DNA from: VAZQ01 sp036498625 | GTDB lineage: Bacteria; Pseudomonadota; Alphaproteobacteria; Rhizobiales; Xanthobacteraceae | Direction of reading: 5' to 3' | Length of the DNA: 7,419 bases | NCBI GenBank assembly: GCA_036498625.1 | Contig: DASYFD010000276.1 | Location: forward strand, 1 to 7,419 | Part shown: piece after piece, positions 6,140 through 7,419 of the stretch | Position numbering within the stretch: position 1 is the stretch's first letter | Layout of the letters: the number at the start of each line of letters is the position of its first letter | Translations under genes and position numbers: made by a program | Notes under the pieces: generated by a model | Databases searched by the model: none | Seen by the model: the letters and a program-made list of their open reading frames with translations, nothing else | Told to the model about the DNA's origin: nothing

Positions 6140-7162
6140 ATGCGCTCGAATTTCGAGACACGGAAGCTCGATGGTGATTCATGGCGCCGTTGCTGCCGGA
6201 TCGCGATCGGCTGCGCGTTCATCGGGCTGGCCGGTACGTCCGCCAGCCTGGCGCAATTGCCGAGCGGCTATCCGACCAAGCCGATTCGGATCGTGGTGCC
6301 CTATGGGGCCGGCGGCGTGGGCGATCAGACCATGCGGCTTCTCGCCAACAGCCTCTCGCAACAGGTGAAGCAGCAGATCGTCATTGAAAATCGCCCCAGC
6401 GCCGGCGGCATCATCTCCATGACCGAGGTGCTCCGTGCGCCCCCCGATGGCTATACGCTGGGCGAGATGGGCAATGGCCAGGCGATCAGCATGTCGCTGT
6501 TCAGCAATCTGCATTACGACCTGTTGCGGGACTTCAGCCCGATCTCGGTCGCGGCCAGCTTTGCCATGTTGCTCGCGGTCCCCGACCGATCACCCTATAA
6601 ATCGCTGCAAGAGCTGGTCGACGCGGGCCGCAAGAACCCGGGCAAGCTCAATCTGGGCGCGATCAATCCCGGCAGCACGCAAAACCTGTCGACTCACCTC
6701 TTCAAGCAGATCACCGGCGTGGACTTCACCATCATTCCCTACCGCACCGCGCCCGATCTGGTGACCGCGCTGCTGCGCGGCGACGTCGATCTCGGGTTCG
6801 ACTATTTCGCGACCTTCCAGCCGATGATCGCCCCCGACCGGTTGCGGATCATCGCCACCGCGGGGGAGAAGCGCGATCCGATGCTGCCGAACGTGCCGAC
6901 CGCCAAGGAAAGCGGGTTTCCGACCTACGTGGTCAACAGCTGGAACGGCATCGGGGCCCGCGCCGGCGTGCCGGCGGAGATCACCAACTTCCTCAGCGCC
7001 GAGATCAATCGCAGCCTGGCGAGCGCGGACATCCAGGAAAAATTTCGCGCGGTCGGGATCGATCCGAGCGGCAGCACGCCGGCCGAGATGTGGGAGCGCA
7101 TGGCGCAGGACAGAAGCAAATGGCGCGATGTGATCGAGAAGGCTGGCATCCCGAAGCAGTAG
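6140..7162 (+). CDS. Bug-family (TctC-type) tripartite tricarboxylate transporter substrate-binding protein
   Basis: Periplasmic binding protein of the Bug/TctC family (PF03401), which captures carboxylates and related small organic molecules for TctAB permeases; many members are orphans with no adjacent permease. The 340-residue length is normal. Residues ~16-38 form a signal peptide: an RRCCR positive end, a hydrophobic core and SLA-Q cleavage after 38. The mature protein starts YPTKPIRIVVPYGAGG (44-59), followed by the ligand-pocket region GDQTMR and by IENRPSAGG (82-90). PDGYTL and YDLLRDFSPIS follow. Later family marks are GKLNLGAINPGSTQNL, VDFTIIPYRTAPDLVTALLRGDVDLGFDY, LPNVPTAKESGFP and WNGIGARAGVP. 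It is divergent from the tandem-HTH LysR gene, its likely regulator, and a 4,5-dihydroxyphthalate decarboxylase-like gene follows 88 nt downstream. TctA and TctB are not in the window. An aromatic or dicarboxylic acid ligand is inferred from neighbours only. Confidence 0.93.
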   Translation: MRSNFETRKLDGDSWRRCCRIAIGCAFIGLAGTSASLAQLPSGYPTKPIRIVVPYGAGGVGDQTMRLLANSLSQQVKQQIVIENRPSAGGIISMTEVLRAPPDGYTLGEMGNGQAISMSLFSNLHYDLLRDFSPISVAASFAMLLAVPDRSPYKSLQELVDAGRKNPGKLNLGAINPGSTQNLSTHLFKQITGVDFTIIPYRTAPDLVTALLRGDVDLGFDYFATFQPMIAPDRLRIIATAGEKRDPMLPNVPTAKESGFPTYVVNSWNGIGARAGVPAEITNFLSAEINRSLASADIQEKFRAVGIDPSGSTPAEMWERMAQDRSKWRDVIEKAGIPKQ

Positions 7163-7240
7163 TGGATCGCGGTGGGGACTTCGAAGAAGCGGCTGCCGGC
7201 CGTGCCGTCGGTTGGCCGCAAGAAGTGAATGTCACGGCGG

Positions 7241-7245
7241 GGAGG
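7241..7245 (+). promoter_or_regulatory. Strong Shine-Dalgarno of the last gene
   Basis: GGAGG lies five bases before the ATG at 7251, the best ribosome-binding site noted in the window. It fixes the start of a gene that runs off the window end. Confidence 0.8.
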
Positions 7246-7250
7246 ATCGA

Positions 7251-7419
7251 ATGACCGGACAACTGCGCCTCAACATGGCGATCGCCGACTACGGCCATAC
7301 CCGGGCGCTGAAGTCGGGCGAGGTCCCGATCAAGGGCATCGATCCCAACTTCGTCGAGGTGGTGCCGATCATCGGCGCGTTCCGGCGGATGGTGCGCGAT
7401 GTCGAGTTCGACGTCTGCG
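7251..7419 (+). CDS. 4,5-dihydroxyphthalate decarboxylase-like protein (binding-protein fold), 3'-truncated
   Basis: Only the first 56 codons are present; the frame is open to the window end. The protein begins MTGQLRLNMAIADYGHTRAL, then has KGIDPNFVEVVPI and ends in FRRMVRDVEFDVC. This fits the N-terminus of proteins annotated as 4,5-dihydroxyphthalate decarboxylase (Pht5-like): an LxLxxAxxDYxxTRAL start, a G-x-(V/I)-x-(I/P)-x-GID turn, then F-R-x-M-x-R-x-x-E-F-D-V. In phthalate degradation this enzyme makes protocatechuate from 4,5-dihydroxyphthalate. Many homologues have no proven enzyme role and resemble NMT1/SsuA-type substrate-binding proteins; no signal peptide is visible here, which favours a cytoplasmic protein. 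It lies 88 nt after the TctC-like gene on the same strand and could be in the same operon. Family assignment is good; activity is unproven. Confidence 0.75.
   Translation, partial: MTGQLRLNMAIADYGHTRALKSGEVPIKGIDPNFVEVVPIIGAFRRMVRDVEFDVC

Noticed and set aside
7189..7219. GCGGC ... GCCGC inverted repeat between the TctC-like and Pht5-like genes, possible terminator
   Set aside because: Short stem, long loop, no T-run; such pairs are common by chance in GC-rich DNA, and the two genes may well be co-transcribed.

Overview
The window is high-GC, densely coded DNA. Its gene families are an HPK4-type PAS histidine kinase, PF04392 and Bug/TctC solute-binding proteins, a LysR regulator with two HTH domains, and a 4,5-dihydroxyphthalate decarboxylase-like protein. 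Together they suggest an alphaproteobacterium of the Hyphomicrobiales (Bradyrhizobium / Rhodopseudomonas / Xanthobacteraceae-like). This is inferred from family content and style, not from a marker gene. No RNA gene, CRISPR array or insertion sequence was seen.

Layout. (1) 2-2140, plus strand: an OafA-type membrane O-acyltransferase with a periplasmic SGNH domain, cut off at its 5' end by the window edge. Its reading frame runs on through a Pro/Ala/Ser-rich linker into what looks like the first part of a GT-C (ArnT/PMT-like) membrane glycosyltransferase. That similarity stops abruptly near 2065. (2) 2019-3601, minus strand: a soluble hybrid-type histidine kinase with two near-duplicate PAS domains. 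It has a one-base frameshift at about 2395, inside the N box, and loses its C-terminus near 2067-2080, the same place where the glycosyltransferase-like sequence ends. Two unrelated genes are therefore broken tail-to-tail at one point, which means a rearrangement or an assembly join. (3) 3714-5974, minus strand: a tandem-HTH LysR regulator followed by an ABC-type substrate-binding protein, overlapping as ATGA and so probably translationally coupled. The kinase lies 112 nt further downstream on the same strand. (4) 5975-6139: a divergent promoter region with a perfect TATAAT for the regulator and a possible LysR-type operator. (5) 6140-7162, plus strand: a Bug/TctC periplasmic binding protein. 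Then, from 7251 to the window end, comes the start of a 4,5-dihydroxyphthalate decarboxylase-like gene with a strong ribosome-binding site.

Working model (inference): 3714-7419 is a regulator-centred catabolic or uptake locus. The LysR protein would sense a small organic acid, possibly an aromatic carboxylate, and control both its own operon and the divergent genes. Two exported binding proteins plus a third protein related to binding proteins are present, with no permease in view. The left part (1-2065) is an unrelated cell-surface polysaccharide modification region that meets the rest at the 2065-2080 junction.
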